This document shows positions 55,322 through 64,000 of a stretch of 64,000 nucleotides of DNA, in pieces. Below the pieces are notes generated by a model that saw only the letters and a list, made by a program, of their open reading frames with translations, did not search any database and was not told where the DNA came from. This stretch comes from Xylanimonas oleitrophica. Its GTDB lineage: Bacteria > Actinomycetota > Actinomycetes > Actinomycetales > Cellulomonadaceae. Within the stretch, counting starts at the first letter, position 1, and every line of letters begins with the position of its first letter. Both the position numbers and the translations under genes were made by a program. The DNA is taken from positions 62,001-126,000 of the forward strand of contig NZ_QKWH01000005.1 in the NCBI RefSeq assembly GCF_003244315.1, read 5' to 3'.

Positions 55322-57967
55322 ATGACGGAAGAGACGCCGGGGACCGGCGCCGACGACAACCTCGAGGTGGACGGCGCCACGGAGCTGGCCGTCCACCACG
55401 GGCGCATCGAGCAGGTCGACCTCAACCTGGAGATGCAGCGCAGCTACCTCGACTACGCGATGAGCGTGATCGTGGGCCGCGCGCTCCCGGACGTGCGCGA
55501 CGGCCTCAAGCCGGTGCACCGCCGCGTGCTGTACGCGATGTACGACGGCGGGTACCGCCCCGACCGCTCGTACTCCAAGTGCTCGCGCGTCGTCGGCGAC
55601 GTGATGGGCAAGTACCACCCGCACGGTGACAGCGCGATCTACGACACGCTCGTGCGCCTGGTGCAGGACTGGTCGCTGCGCTACCCGCTGGTGGCGGGCC
55701 AGGGGAACTTCGGCTCCCCCGGCAACGACCCCGCAGCGGCCCCGCGGTACACCGAGTGCCGCATGGCCCCCATCTCGATGGAGATGGTGCGGGACATCGA
55801 GAAGGACACGGTCGACTTCCAGGACAACTACGACGGGCGTGAGCAGGAGCCCGTCGTGCTGCCGTCCCGGTTCCCGAACCTGCTGGTCAACGGCTCGGCC
55901 GGCATCGCCGTCGGCATGGCCACGAACATCCCGCCGCACAACCTGCGCGAGGTGGCCGAGGGCGTCAAGTGGCACCTGGCGAACCCGGACGCCTCCCGCG
56001 AGGAGCTGCTCGCGGCCCTGATGCAGCGCATCAAGGGTCCGGACTTCCCGACGGGTGCGCAGATCCTGGGCACCAAGGGCATCGAGGAGGCGTACCGGAC
56101 GGGCCGCGGCTCGATCACGATGCGCGCGGTGGTCAACGTCGAGGAGATCCAGAACCGGATCTGCCTGGTGGTCACCGAGCTGCCGTACCAGGTCAACCCG
56201 GACAACCTGGCGGCGAAGATCGCCGACCTGGTCAACGAGGGCCGCATCCAGGGCATCGCCGACATCCGGGACGAGACCTCGGGCCGCACCGGCCAGCGCC
56301 TGGTGATCGTGCTCAAGCGCGACGCCGTCGCGAAGGTCGTGCTGAACAACCTGTACAAGCACACGCAGCTCCAGGACACGTTCGGCGCGAACATGCTCGC
56401 CCTGGTGGACGGCGTGCCGCGCACGCTGTCGCTCGACGCGTTCGTGCGTCACTGGACCACGCACCAGATCGAGGTCGTGCGTCGCCGCACCGAGTACCTG
56501 CTGCAGGACGCGGAGCGTCGCGTCCACATCCTGCGCGGCTACCTCAAGGCGCTGGACGCGCTGGACGAGGTCATCGCCCTGATCCGTCGCTCCCCCGACG
56601 TCGAGCAGGCGCGCACGGGCCTGATGGAGCTGCTCGACGTCGACCAGGTGCAGGCCGACGCGATCCTCGCGCTGCAGCTGCGGCGCCTGGCCGCCCTGGA
56701 GCGGCAGAAGATCATCGACGAGCACGACCAGATCGAGGCGGAGATCACCGACCTCAAGGACATCCTGGCCAAGCCGCAGCGCCAGCGCTCCATCGTGGGC
56801 GAGGAGCTCGAGGGCATCGTCGAGAAGTATGGGGACGAGCGCCGCACGCACGTCCTGCCGTACGACGGCGACATGTCGATCGAGGACCTCATCCCCGAGG
56901 AGGAGGTCGTCGTCACGATCACGCGCGGCGGCTACGCCAAGCGCACCCGGACGGACGCCTACCGCCAGCAGCGGCGTGGTGGCAAGGGGGTGCGCGGCAC
57001 GCAGCTGCGCGAGGACGACATCGTCGAGCACTTCTTCACGACGACGACCCACCACTGGTTGCTGTTCTTCACCAACCTGGGCCGGGTCTACCGGGCCAAG
57101 GGCTACGAGCTGCCGGAGGGGTCGCGCGACTCCAAGGGCCAGCACGTGGCGAACATGCTGGCGTTCCAGCCGGGTGAGCGCATCGCCCAGGTGCTGGACC
57201 TGCGCGACTACGACCAGGCGGAGTACCTGGTGCTGGCCACCCGTCGCGGCCTGGTCAAGAAGACGCGTCTGCAGGAGTACAACTCGCCGCGTTCCGCCGG
57301 TCTCATCGCGATCAACCTGCGCGAGGACGAGGACGGCAACCCGGACGAGCTGATCGGCGCCATGCTGGTGGACTCGGACAACGACATCATCCTGGTCTCG
57401 CGCAAGGGGCAGTCGATCCGGTTCCAGGCCGACGACGAGAGCCTGCGTCCCACGGGCCGGGCCACGTCGGGCGTGACGGGCATGAAGTTCCGCGACGGCG
57501 ACGAGGTGCTCGCGGCCGCCGTCGTGCTCGAGGACGCCTACCTGTTCACGGTCACCGAGGGCGGAACCGCCAAGCGCACGGCGCTCACGGTGGACAACTA
57601 CCGGCAGCAGGGCCGGGGTGGTCTCGGCATCCGCGTGGCGAACCTGCCGCAGGACCGTGGGGATCTTGTGGGAGCTCTGGTGGTGGACGAGGACGACGAG
57701 GTGCTCGTGATCATGGAGCGCGGGAAGATCGTCCGGTCGGCCGTGGGTGAGGTCCGTGCCACCGGTCGGACGACGCAGGGCGTGACGTTCGCGAAGCCGG
57801 ACAAGGGCGACAGGATCATCGCCGTGGCCCGGAACGTGGAACGACGTGTCGAGGAGGAGTCGGCTAGCGTTGACGGATCGGCCGACGCCGACGACTCCTT
57901 CGAGCCGGACGCTGCCGATCCCGAGGTTGACGGCGCCGACGCTCCTGCCGGCGAGACCGAGAACTGA
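55322..57967 (+). CDS. gyrA: DNA gyrase subunit A
   Basis: 881 aa. Breaks and rejoins DNA through Tyr143 (APRYTECRM). The quinolone region reads [11 protein letters not shown] with Ser104 and Asp108 at positions equivalent to E. coli Ser83 and Asp87, the unmutated state. GyrA box QRRGGKG in the C-terminal wrapping domain; acidic tail of about 40 residues. ATG 55322 has GGAAGG about 8 nt upstream; the in-frame GTG 55304 is less likely. Confidence 0.97.
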   Translation: MTEETPGTGADDNLEVDGATELAVHHGRIEQVDLNLEMQRSYLDYAMSVIVGRALPDVRDGLKPVHRRVLYAMYDGGYRPDRSYSKCSRVVGDVMGKYHPHGDSAIYDTLVRLVQDWSLRYPLVAGQGNFGSPGNDPAAAPRYTECRMAPISMEMVRDIEKDTVDFQDNYDGREQEPVVLPSRFPNLLVNGSAGIAVGMATNIPPHNLREVAEGVKWHLANPDASREELLAALMQRIKGPDFPTGAQILGTKGIEEAYRTGRGSITMRAVVNVEEIQNRICLVVTELPYQVNPDNLAAKIADLVNEGRIQGIADIRDETSGRTGQRLVIVLKRDAVAKVVLNNLYKHTQLQDTFGANMLALVDGVPRTLSLDAFVRHWTTHQIEVVRRRTEYLLQDAERRVHILRGYLKALDALDEVIALIRRSPDVEQARTGLMELLDVDQVQADAILALQLRRLAALERQKIIDEHDQIEAEITDLKDILAKPQRQRSIVGEELEGIVEKYGDERRTHVLPYDGDMSIEDLIPEEEVVVTITRGGYAKRTRTDAYRQQRRGGKGVRGTQLREDDIVEHFFTTTTHHWLLFFTNLGRVYRAKGYELPEGSRDSKGQHVANMLAFQPGERIAQVLDLRDYDQAEYLVLATRRGLVKKTRLQEYNSPRSAGLIAINLREDEDGNPDELIGAMLVDSDNDIILVSRKGQSIRFQADDESLRPTGRATSGVTGMKFRDGDEVLAAAVVLEDAYLFTVTEGGTAKRTALTVDNYRQQGRGGLGIRVANLPQDRGDLVGALVVDEDDEVLVIMERGKIVRSAVGEVRATGRTTQGVTFAKPDKGDRIIAVARNVERRVEEESASVDGSADADDSFEPDAADPEVDGADAPAGETEN

Positions 57968-57987
57968 CCAGCGGACGCGAGGGAACG

Positions 57988-58908
57988 ATGACGAGCGAGA
58001 AGAGCGCGCCCAGCAAGGGCGGTCGCACCACCACGCAGTCCGCGGCCGGGTCCGAGAAGCCCGCGACCAAGTCGGGCACGAAGGTCCCGTCCGTCCCGCC
58101 CGTGCCCCCGCCGCCGTCGGGTGGCGGGGCCGGGGAGCGCCCGAAGGGCGCGCAGAGCTCGAACGGCTCGAAGGGTGCCCAGGGGGCGACGGCCCCGGCG
58201 GGGGACGGCGACGGTGTCGCCGCGGGGGCCATGAAGGCCGCCCGCAGCGCTCTCGCCGCGGCGCGCGACGCCGCCAAGCGCGTCCAGGCGACGTCGGAGG
58301 CCGAGCCGGCCGAGGCGTCGGCCGCGCCCGCGGGCAAGTCGACGAAGCCCGCGGCCTCCGCCCGCCCCGCGGACGGCGCGGGTGCGGGGCAGCCCGCGGC
58401 GCAGGCGCGACCGCAGATGCACTACACCGCCGGCGGTGTGGGGCTGACGGGTGACCCGGCGACGGGAACCCCTGCACCCGGGTACGGCGGTCCCGGTGCG
58501 GGCCAGGCCGCTCCCGCCGCGCAGCAGGCCCCGCGGACGGCGCTGGGCGGGCCGCGGCGCGTGCGCCTGACGGTCTCGCGCATCGACCCGTGGTCCGTGA
58601 TGAAGCTGGCGTTCCTGCTCGCGGTGGCGATCGGGATCATGACCGTCGTCGCCACGGCGGTGTTCTGGTACGTCATCGACGGCCTGGGCGTGTTCGCCAC
58701 GGTGCAGGACTTCGTCAACGACGCCGTGGGCAACGAGACGGTGAACGTGACGCAGTTCGTCGAGTTCGACCGGATGGTGTCGCTGTCCACGCTGGTGGCC
58801 GTCATCAACATGGTGCTCCTGACGGCGATCGCCACGATCATGGCCATCCTGTACAACATCACCGCCGCCCTGGTGGGCGGGGTCCACGTGACCCTCACCG
58901 ACGACTGA
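57988..58908 (+). CDS. DUF3566 membrane protein
   Basis: 306 aa. The first 185 residues are Ala/Gly/Pro-rich and probably disordered; the C-terminal DUF3566 domain has RRVRLTVSRIDPWSVMKLAF, then two membrane helices (about 203-225 and 265-295). Located 20 nt after gyrA, as in many actinobacteria; function unknown. GAGGG precedes the ATG. Confidence 0.88.
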   Translation: MTSEKSAPSKGGRTTTQSAAGSEKPATKSGTKVPSVPPVPPPPSGGGAGERPKGAQSSNGSKGAQGATAPAGDGDGVAAGAMKAARSALAAARDAAKRVQATSEAEPAEASAAPAGKSTKPAASARPADGAGAGQPAAQARPQMHYTAGGVGLTGDPATGTPAPGYGGPGAGQAAPAAQQAPRTALGGPRRVRLTVSRIDPWSVMKLAFLLAVAIGIMTVVATAVFWYVIDGLGVFATVQDFVNDAVGNETVNVTQFVEFDRMVSLSTLVAVINMVLLTAIATIMAILYNITAALVGGVHVTLTDD

Positions 58909-58937
58909 CGTCCTCAGGGACGACGCACGTCACACCT

Positions 58938-58972
58938 CGCAGGCCCGTCACCGTTTTGGTGGCGGGCCTGCG
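58938..58972 (+). terminator. Terminator after DUF3566 gene
   Basis: CGCAGGCCCGTCACC pairs with GGTGGCGGGCCTGCG (15 bp, one wobble) around a GTTTT loop; the tRNA-Ile promoter must lie just after it (TACGGT at 58975-58980). Confidence 0.8.
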
Positions 58973-59017
58973 GCTACGGTAAGGTCTCGTGCTGCACGCG
59001 CTCGACGGCGCGGGCCC

Positions 59018-59091
59018 GGGGCTATAGCTCAGACGGTTAGAGCGCTTCCCTGATAAGGAAGAGGTCGGAGGTTCAAGTCCTCCTAGCCCCA
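59018..59091 (+). tRNA. tRNA-Ile (GAT)
   Basis: 74 nt. Acceptor GGGGCTA/TAGCCCC, D arm GCTC..GAGC, anticodon stem CTTCC/GGAAG with loop CTGATAA (anticodon GAT), T arm GGAGG-TTCAAGT-CCTCC. 3' CCA is not encoded. Confidence 0.98.
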
Positions 59092-59169
59092 CTCACCACC
59101 GGTGCTCGATCGGGCACCTACTCGCCGCAGGTCGTGTCGGCAGGGCGGCGAGGAGACGAGGAGGTCTTC

Positions 59170-59289
59170 GTGAAGAAGCTGTTCCTGCTCCTGATCGCTC
59201 TCGGCGCGGGCTACGTGGTCTGGCGTCGGGTGTCCGAGGGCAACGCCGAGCGCGACCTCTGGTCCGAGGTCACCGACTCTCTCTCCTGA
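59170..59289 (+). CDS. DLW-39 family small membrane protein
   Basis: 39 aa, GTG start with GAGGAGG upstream. One hydrophobic helix (KKLFLLLIALGAGYVVW), then a charged tail with the Asp-Leu-Trp triplet (ERDLWSEVTD) that names this actinobacterial family. It lies between tRNA-Ile and tRNA-Ala. Function unknown. Confidence 0.85.
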   Translation: MKKLFLLLIALGAGYVVWRRVSEGNAERDLWSEVTDSLS

Positions 59290-59377
59290 TCCCGCTCTCG
59301 CCAGCGCCTCTCGCAGGCCGCGCAGAGCACGACCGCCGCGCGGGTCCCGTAGGATCTCCGTGCACGGTTCCCCGCCA

Positions 59378-59450
59378 GGGGCCTTGGCGCAATTGGTAGC
59401 GCACCTGCTTTGCAAGCAGGGGGTTACGGGTTCGAGTCCCGTAGGCTCCA
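59378..59450 (+). tRNA. tRNA-Ala (TGC)
   Basis: 73 nt. Acceptor GGGGCCT/AGGCTCC with a G3-T70 pair, the alanine identity element; anticodon stem CCTGC/GCAGG with loop TTTGCAA (anticodon TGC); T arm ACGGG-TTCGAGT-CCCGT. CCA not encoded. Confidence 0.98.
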
Positions 59451-59458
59451 CACCTCGT

Positions 59459-59489
59459 CCCCCTGCACCGACCGCATCGGTGCAGGGGG
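59459..59489 (+). terminator. tRNA-Ala terminator
   Basis: CCCCCTGCACCGA pairs with TCGGTGCAGGGGG (13 bp), 5-nt loop, followed by CTTCTCC. It may also serve the convergent MerR gene. Confidence 0.82.
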
Positions 59490-59506
59490 CTTCTCCATGT
59501 TCCGGC

Positions 59507-59851
59507 TCAGCGAGGCTGGCGGCTCAGGAAGTCGCTGATCTGCTGGTGCATGTCGGTGAGCCGCTCGATGCGCTCCGCCAGCTCGTCGCGCACCTGCTCC
59601 AGCTGCGTGGCCAGAGCCTCGTGCGCTTCCTCGGCGGCGTGCCCGGAGCACGCGAGCACGGACTCCACGACGTCGCGGGAGAAATCCATGTCGAAGAGCA
59701 TGTGGATCGTTCGCGCGCGGTCCACGGCCGACGCGTCGTACTCCCGGTAGCCGTTCGGCTCCCGACGGGCGGAGATCAGCCCGTGCTGTTCGTAGTAGCG
59801 CAGGGACCGGGGGCTCACGCCACTCCGTCGGCTCACCTCACCGATCTTCAT
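59507..59851 (-). CDS. MerR-family transcriptional regulator
   Basis: 114 aa. Winged HTH at 1-70 (MKIGEVSRRSGVSPRSLRYYEQHGLI, split: KIGEVSRRSGVSP then LRYYEQHGLI), followed by a dimerisation coiled coil with a single Cys83-like residue (VLACSGHAAEEA). ATG 59851 is the canonical MerR start; the frame extends 34 codons upstream without support. Divergent from the two SDR-type enzymes, its likely targets. Confidence 0.92.
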   Translation of the reverse strand: MKIGEVSRRSGVSPRSLRYYEQHGLISARREPNGYREYDASAVDRARTIHMLFDMDFSRDVVESVLACSGHAAEEAHEALATQLEQVRDELAERIERLTDMHQQISDFLSRQPR

Positions 59852-59861
59852 CGCGCACCAG

Positions 59862-59969
59862 ACCTTGACATGGCGCCAGAGTTTACGCGCTTCCCGTCGG
59901 GACGGTTCCGCGCCGCTCGACGCGGGCCCCTGCACAGGCATTGACCTTGACATGATGTGAATGTCTACC
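59862..59969. promoter_or_regulatory. Divergent MerR/epimerase control region with 11-bp direct repeats
   Basis: ACCTTGACATG occurs at 59862-59872 and again at 59944-59954, 82 bp apart. The second overlaps TTGACA (59947-59952), a -35 candidate for the epimerase gene. TGGCGCCA, a perfect 8-bp dyad, follows the first copy. These are candidate MerR operators for its own gene and the divergent operon. Confidence 0.55.
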
Positions 59970-60012
59970 CTGGCGACCTGTCCGCGAGTCGCGCGGGCAG
60001 GAGGGAGCAGAA

Positions 60013-60918
60013 GTGAAGGTCTTCATCACCGGAGGAACCGGCTACCTGGGAAGCGTCGTCGTCCAGCACCTGGTCGCTGGGGGTCACGAGGTCAGCGCGC
60101 TGGCCCGCTCGCACCAGAGCGCGCGGCGCCTCACCCGCGCCGGGGCCGTGCCGATCCGCGGCTCCCTCGCCGACACCCGGCTCCTCGCCGACGCCGCAGC
60201 CGACGCGGACGCCGTGATCCACGCAGCGGTCGACTACTCGATGACGGACGAGGCGGCGCAGACCGAGCTCGCCGCCGTCACCGCCCTAGTGGCGGGTGCC
60301 GGGACGGCCCGGACGGGCAAGCCCGTGATCTACACGAGCACCGGGCTCGTGTACGGGTTCGACCCCGACCACGACGCGTCCGAGGACGCCACGCTCCCCC
60401 AGGTGAGCGCACAACCGGTGAAGGTCGCCGCCGAGCGGGTCGTGCTCGGTGCCGCAGGCATCACGAGCATCGTCGTCCGTGCCGGGCTCCTCTTCGGCAG
60501 AGGCGGGAGCAGCATGATCACCGGCCTCATCGACCACGCCACGACCAACGGGAGGTCGATCTACGTCGACGAGGGCGACAACACCTGGCTGCCCCTCCAC
60601 GTCGACGACCTCGCCAGGCTCTACACCCGAGCGCTCTGCCACCCGGTCGCAGGGGTCTTCAACGCCGCAGGCGAGGTCCGGTTCTCCTTCCGGGGCCTCG
60701 CTGAAGCTGTCGGGCAGCTCACCGCGACGCCGGCGGTGTCGGTCCCCCTCGCTGCCGCGGAACAGGCATTCGGCCCCGCCGCCCGAGTGCTCACCACCAC
60801 GAGCAGGCTCAGCAGCTCGAAGGCACGCTCGGCCTTCGGCTGGGCTCCTTCCGACCGATCGCTGATCGAGGAGATCCTCGTCGGTTCGTACCGCGACCTG
60901 CGCGACAGCGTCGCATGA
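60013..60918 (+). CDS. NAD-dependent epimerase/dehydratase family protein
   Basis: 301 aa. Extended/atypical SDR: N-terminal GGTGYLG nucleotide motif, then VIHAAVDYS and YTSTGLVYGF with an active-site-like Thr/Ser; the usual YxxxK is replaced by a KVAAERVVL helix, so the catalytic Tyr is not obvious. Substrate unknown. GGAGGGAGCAG precedes ATG. Start of a two-gene operon with the SDR below; probably controlled by the divergent MerR. Confidence 0.85.
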   Translation: MKVFITGGTGYLGSVVVQHLVAGGHEVSALARSHQSARRLTRAGAVPIRGSLADTRLLADAAADADAVIHAAVDYSMTDEAAQTELAAVTALVAGAGTARTGKPVIYTSTGLVYGFDPDHDASEDATLPQVSAQPVKVAAERVVLGAAGITSIVVRAGLLFGRGGSSMITGLIDHATTNGRSIYVDEGDNTWLPLHVDDLARLYTRALCHPVAGVFNAAGEVRFSFRGLAEAVGQLTATPAVSVPLAAAEQAFGPAARVLTTTSRLSSSKARSAFGWAPSDRSLIEEILVGSYRDLRDSVA

Positions 60919-60989
60919 ACGATGTCCACCGTGGCACGGACCGCGCGCAGGCGCAGGAGGGTGCCAGTCCGCGCAGAAGGGGACGAGAC

Positions 60990-61832
60990 GTGCCGGGCAA
61001 GACCATCGTCATCACCGGAGCCAGCGACGGGATCGGTGCTGCCGCCGCACGCCAGCTCGTCGCCGACGGGCACGTGGTAGCGCTCGTCGGCCGGTCCCCG
61101 TCGAAGACGAGAGCCCTCGCCCAGGAGCTGGGAGCTGACCACTTCCTCGCCGACTTCACGAGGCTGAGCGACGTCCGCGCGCTGGCGACCCAGCTCCTCG
61201 CCGCATATCCCCGCATCGACGTCCTGGCCAACAACGCTGGTGGCATCTTCGGAGACCGCGCCCGCACGGCAGACGGGTTCGAGAAGACCCTGCAGGTGAA
61301 CCACCTGGCCCCGTTCCTCCTGACCAATCTCCTGATGGAGACGTTGGTCGCGAGCCAGGCGTCGATCCTCAACACCTCGAGCATCGGCGCCCGGCTGTTC
61401 GGGAAGATCGACCTCGACGACCTCGGCAATGACCGGAAGTTCTCGCCCAACAAGGCCTACGGAGACTCCAAGCTGGCCAACATCCTGTTCGCTCGAGAGC
61501 TGGACCGCCGGTACAGGAGCAGCGGTATCGCCGCCGTGGCGTTCCACCCCGGGAACGTCCGCACGAACTTCGCCTCCGACACGACGAGCTTCATGCGGTG
61601 GGTATATCGCACACCGGTCAGCTCGCTCGTCGGCCTCGTCAGCCCGGGCAAGGGTGCCGAGACCCTCACGTGGTTGGCGGAAGGTGCCCCTGGTCGTGAC
61701 TGGGAGCCCGGTGAGTACTACGAGAAGAAGCGACCCGCCCGAACCAGTCGGCAGGCCGCTGACGCACAGCTGGCGCACGACCTGTGGGAGAAGAGCGCCG
61801 AGCTCGTCGGCCTCCCGCCGACCGTTCGGTAG
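60990..61832 (+). CDS. Short-chain dehydrogenase/reductase (retinol-dehydrogenase-like)
   Basis: 280 aa. NAD(P)-binding TGASDGIG, NNAGG, catalytic Ser in LNTSSIG and the YxxxK motif AYGDSKLAN. A C-terminal region GEYYEKKRPARTS is typical of the RDH/WWOX-like group. GTG 60990 with GAAGGGG 7 nt upstream begins right before the fold; ATG 60915, which overlaps the epimerase stop, would add 25 non-conserved residues. Confidence 0.88.
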   Translation: MPGKTIVITGASDGIGAAAARQLVADGHVVALVGRSPSKTRALAQELGADHFLADFTRLSDVRALATQLLAAYPRIDVLANNAGGIFGDRARTADGFEKTLQVNHLAPFLLTNLLMETLVASQASILNTSSIGARLFGKIDLDDLGNDRKFSPNKAYGDSKLANILFARELDRRYRSSGIAAVAFHPGNVRTNFASDTTSFMRWVYRTPVSSLVGLVSPGKGAETLTWLAEGAPGRDWEPGEYYEKKRPARTSRQAADAQLAHDLWEKSAELVGLPPTVR

Positions 61833-61861
61833 TCCGGCTGCGTCACCTGGGCTCCACCAGC

Positions 61862-61897
61862 ACGAAGGCCGCCACCCGGACGGGTGGCGGCCTTCGT
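61862..61897. terminator. Bidirectional terminator between SDR and Ala-rich gene
   Basis: Perfect 17-bp repeat: ACGAAGGCCGCCACCCG and complement, loop GA. Confidence 0.88.
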
Positions 61898-61929
61898 CGT
61901 CCCGCAGGGCGGGTCGGACGCGGGTGGGA

Positions 61930-63099
61930 TCACTCCGGCTTGGCGGGGCCACCCTTGGGGCCGGGCTTGGCCGAGGACGGCTTGGAGGAGCCCTTCGCGC
62001 CGGCCGTCTTCTCCGCGCCGGCCTCGGCGGCCTCGGCGGCCGTGCCCGCAGCCTTGTCGGTTGCCTTCTTGGCGGCGTCGCTCGCGGCGTCCGCGGTGGC
62101 GTTCGCCTTCTCCGCCGCAGCCTCCACCCCGGTCTCGGCGGCGGCGGTGGCGCTGTCGGCGGCGTCCTTGGTCGCCTCCGCCGCGCTGTCGGCGGCGTCG
62201 GAGACCTTCTCTGCCGCCGACTCGGTCGCCTTCTTCGCCGTCGTCCGGCCGCGGCTGGTGGCCTTCTTGGCCGCCTCGGCGGCCTTGTCCACAGCCTCGT
62301 TCACACGCTCGGTGACGTCCTCACGGACCTCGGCGGCCCGCTCGGCCAGCTTCTCGCTCGCCTCCCGGCCCCGGGCCACCGCGACCCCGGCGGCCTCTCC
62401 GACGGCCTCGGCCGCGTCCCCGGCACGGTGCCGCGCCTCGCGGGCGACGCCGTCGTAGTCGGGAGCCGTGCTCTGCTCCCACGGCTCGGCCCAGGGGTCG
62501 TTCTGCGGCTGCGCACGCCGCCAGAAGACGTACCCGGCCACGGCACCGGCACCGGCGAGCAGGAACCAGAGGAAGCCCTTGCGGCCGCTCTTCTTGCGCT
62601 TGCCGGCCTTCTCGGCAGCACCCGCCACGGCCGCGGCAGCACCGCTGCCCGCCCCGGCCGCCTTGGCAGCGGCGTCGTTGAACGCGGTGACCACGCGCGG
62701 CAGGTAGTCGTCGACGAGCTTGTCGTGCGCGACGTCGACGGCCTCGCCCACCTTGACGTGGGCCGTGTCGACCAGCGGCACGAGGCGCTCGTGGGCCGTG
62801 TCGACCAGCGGGGCCGTGCGCCCGGCGAGCTTCTCGACCCGTGGGGCGGCCGCCTGCACGCTGTCGTTCCAGGCCCTCTCCGCGCGCGGGCGCAGCCAGT
62901 CCATGAAGTCGGTGAGCCGTGGCTCCGCCCACTCCTTGGCGTGCGACGCCGCGTCCTTGGCCTGGCCGGCGAGCACCGCCGCCTCCTTGGCCGCCTTGGA
63001 CCCGGCGTCCGACACGGAAGCCGCGACGTGGGCGGCAGAGTCCTTGATCTTCTCCGCGTCGACCGCGGACACCGTCTCCGAAACGCTCTTTCGCACCAT
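61930..63099 (-). CDS. Ala-rich helical membrane protein of unknown function
   Basis: 389 aa. Ala, Lys, Glu and Asp dominate. Long amphipathic helical stretches (residues 1-150) precede one membrane helix (KGFLWFLLAGAGAVAGYVFW), and a C-terminal region with many Lys-Ala-x-x-Ala-type 11-residue-like repeats (AAEKANATADAASDAAKKA) follows. This composition is seen in LEA- or apolipoprotein-like helical proteins. Two near-repeats APLVDTAHERLV and VPLVDTAHVKVG stand at about 95-120. Codon use is normal for the genome. ATG 63099. Confidence 0.82.
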   Translation of the reverse strand: MVRKSVSETVSAVDAEKIKDSAAHVAASVSDAGSKAAKEAAVLAGQAKDAASHAKEWAEPRLTDFMDWLRPRAERAWNDSVQAAAPRVEKLAGRTAPLVDTAHERLVPLVDTAHVKVGEAVDVAHDKLVDDYLPRVVTAFNDAAAKAAGAGSGAAAAVAGAAEKAGKRKKSGRKGFLWFLLAGAGAVAGYVFWRRAQPQNDPWAEPWEQSTAPDYDGVAREARHRAGDAAEAVGEAAGVAVARGREASEKLAERAAEVREDVTERVNEAVDKAAEAAKKATSRGRTTAKKATESAAEKVSDAADSAAEATKDAADSATAAAETGVEAAAEKANATADAASDAAKKATDKAAGTAAEAAEAGAEKTAGAKGSSKPSSAKPGPKGGPAKPE

Positions 63100-63209
63100 G
63101 GATCCACTCTGCCACCGGGGCGCTCACCTCGCGCGACGGACCTGCGGGGACGTCGTCGGGCGGCGCCCGCGACCTGCCCGAGCGGCCGCTTGCGTGGGAG
63201 GATGGGCGC

Positions 63210-63749
63210 ATGTTCGCAACCCTGCACACCACCGCCGGCGACATCCGGGTCGAGCTCTTCCCGAACCACGCGCCCAAGACGGTGAAGAACTTCGTCGGCC
63301 TCGCGACCGGCACGCAGCCCTGGACCGACCCGACGACGGGCGAGGAGAAGACCACCCCGCTGTACGAGGGCGTCATCTTCCACCGGGTCATCGACAACTT
63401 CATGATCCAGGGCGGCGACCCCCTGGGCACCGGCACCGGCGGCCCCGGCTACATGTTCGACGACGAGATCCACCCGGAGCTGTCGTTCGACGAGAAGTAC
63501 CTGCTGGCCATGGCCAACGCCGGCAAGCGCCGCAACCCGGTGACGGGCGAGGTCTCGGGCACCAACGGCTCGCAGTTCTTCATCACCACGACGGAGACGC
63601 CGTGGCTGACGGGCAAGCACACGATCTTCGGCAAGGTGGCCGACGACCCGTCCAGGGCCGTGGTGGACGCGATCGGGACCACCCGGACCCGCCCGGGCGA
63701 CCGCCCGGTCGAGGACATCGTCATCAACTCGATCTCCATCGAGGACTGA
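63210..63749 (+). CDS. Peptidyl-prolyl cis-trans isomerase, cyclophilin type
   Basis: 179 aa. Cyclophilin fold: MFATLHTTAGDIRVELFPNH, VIFHRVIDNFMIQGGDP, MANAGKRRNPVTGEVSGTNGSQFFITT and the active-site Arg in FHRV. No signal peptide, so cytoplasmic. It often lies close to oriC in actinobacteria, upstream of a rhomboid gene, as here. GGGAGG precedes ATG. Confidence 0.95.
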   Translation: MFATLHTTAGDIRVELFPNHAPKTVKNFVGLATGTQPWTDPTTGEEKTTPLYEGVIFHRVIDNFMIQGGDPLGTGTGGPGYMFDDEIHPELSFDEKYLLAMANAGKRRNPVTGEVSGTNGSQFFITTTETPWLTGKHTIFGKVADDPSRAVVDAIGTTRTRPGDRPVEDIVINSISIED

Positions 63750-63756
63750 GCCTCAC

Positions 63757-63788
63757 GGGTGCCGCCGTCCACCGGGGCGGCGGCACCC
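63757..63788 (+). terminator. Terminator after cyclophilin gene
   Basis: GGGTGCCGCC (63757-63766) pairs with GGCGGCACCC (63779-63788); 12-nt loop, 7 nt after the stop. Confidence 0.75.
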
Positions 63789-63810
63789 GCACCGTCCGGA
63801 GGACTGAGCC

Positions 63811-64000
63811 ATCTCCACCGAACAGCCGGTGCCGCCCCAGGGCGACGCACCCCCCGTGTGCCCGCGGCACCCCGACCGCGTCTCCTACGTCCGCTGCCAG
63901 CGCTGCGGACGGCCCGCCTGCCCGGAGTGCCAGCGACCGGCCGCCGTGGGCGTCCAGTGCGTCGACTGCGTGCGCGAGGCGGCGAAGACCGCCCCCCGCG
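63811..64000 (+). CDS. Rhomboid-family intramembrane protease, N-terminal part
   Basis: 63 codons before the window ends. The visible part is a zinc-ribbon-like region with Cys pairs (VCPRH, RCQRCGRPACPEC, VQCVDCVREA), the usual N terminus of actinobacterial rhomboid proteases downstream of cyclophilin; the protease domain is beyond the edge. A perfect GGAGG (63798-63802) stands 8 nt before an ATC codon, suggesting ATC 63811 as start; the first conventional in-frame start is GTG 63829, which has no RBS. Confidence 0.68.
   Translation, partial: MSTEQPVPPQGDAPPVCPRHPDRVSYVRCQRCGRPACPECQRPAAVGVQCVDCVREAAKTAPR

Noticed and set aside
55178-58477. 1099-codon open frame on the minus strand
   Set aside because: Antisense shadow of gyrA and the DUF3566 gene; no motifs.

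Overview
The window is high-GC actinobacterial chromosome, most likely from the Micrococcales and probably a Cellulomonas/Isoptericola/Cellulosimicrobium-like plant-polymer degrader. The grounds are GC-rich coding bias, a GH10 xylanase, inositol-phosphate synthase, the actinobacterial order dnaA-dnaN-gnd-recF-DUF721-gyrB-gyrA-DUF3566, a DLW-39 peptide and several leaderless promoters. No species can be named from sequence reading alone.

The replication origin lies inside the window. Left of it, on the minus strand, is the classic block rpmH-rnpA-yidD-yidC-jag-rsmG-parA-parB. Right of it are dnaA, oriC (about 48.0-48.5 kb), dnaN, gnd, recF, a DciA-like DUF721 gene, gyrB and gyrA. Between ddl and rsmG (37.7-42.7 kb) are eight perfect and two degraded parS sites. 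Five of the perfect or near-perfect sites lie in a 1.9-kb stretch without genes, one forms the centre of the parB terminator hairpin, and one lies inside parA. This is the centromere-like segregation locus.

Region by region. 1-6.8 kb: 5' part of a secreted xylanase, then an ABC exporter (ATPase plus two permeases) in one operon with a histidine kinase and response regulator. 7-10.5 kb: dnaB, interrupted in Walker A by a mini-intein, then a phased array of DnaA-box-like 9-mers and a MATE exporter. 10.5-14.2 kb: a FecBCD-type uptake cassette with an embedded methyltransferase and a Fur/Zur-like box at its start. 14.2-18.8 kb: rpsF-ssb-rpsR-rplI and a class A penicillin-binding protein. 19-24.4 kb: padR-ino1, a 90-bp tandem repeat array, and two MFS transporters. 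24.5-34.6 kb: cca, divergent from a NUDIX-DUF6049-murJ run, then a membrane pseudokinase and trxB-trxA. 34.8-37.7 kb: an unusual HTH-aminotransferase fusion, and ddl. 58-64 kb: DUF3566 membrane protein, tRNA-Ile, DLW-39, tRNA-Ala, MerR with two SDR-type enzymes, an Ala-rich membrane protein, a cyclophilin and the start of a rhomboid-like protease.

Functionally the window combines chromosome replication and partition, cell-wall synthesis (PBP, MurJ, Ddl), RNA and ribosome maintenance, thiol redox control and a set of exporters and importers. The points most worth attention are the class-3-like DnaB intein, the phased DnaA-box array next to dnaB, the parS/terminator palindrome, the HTH-aminotransferase fusion, and the 90-bp repeats that each carry the ino1 stop codon.
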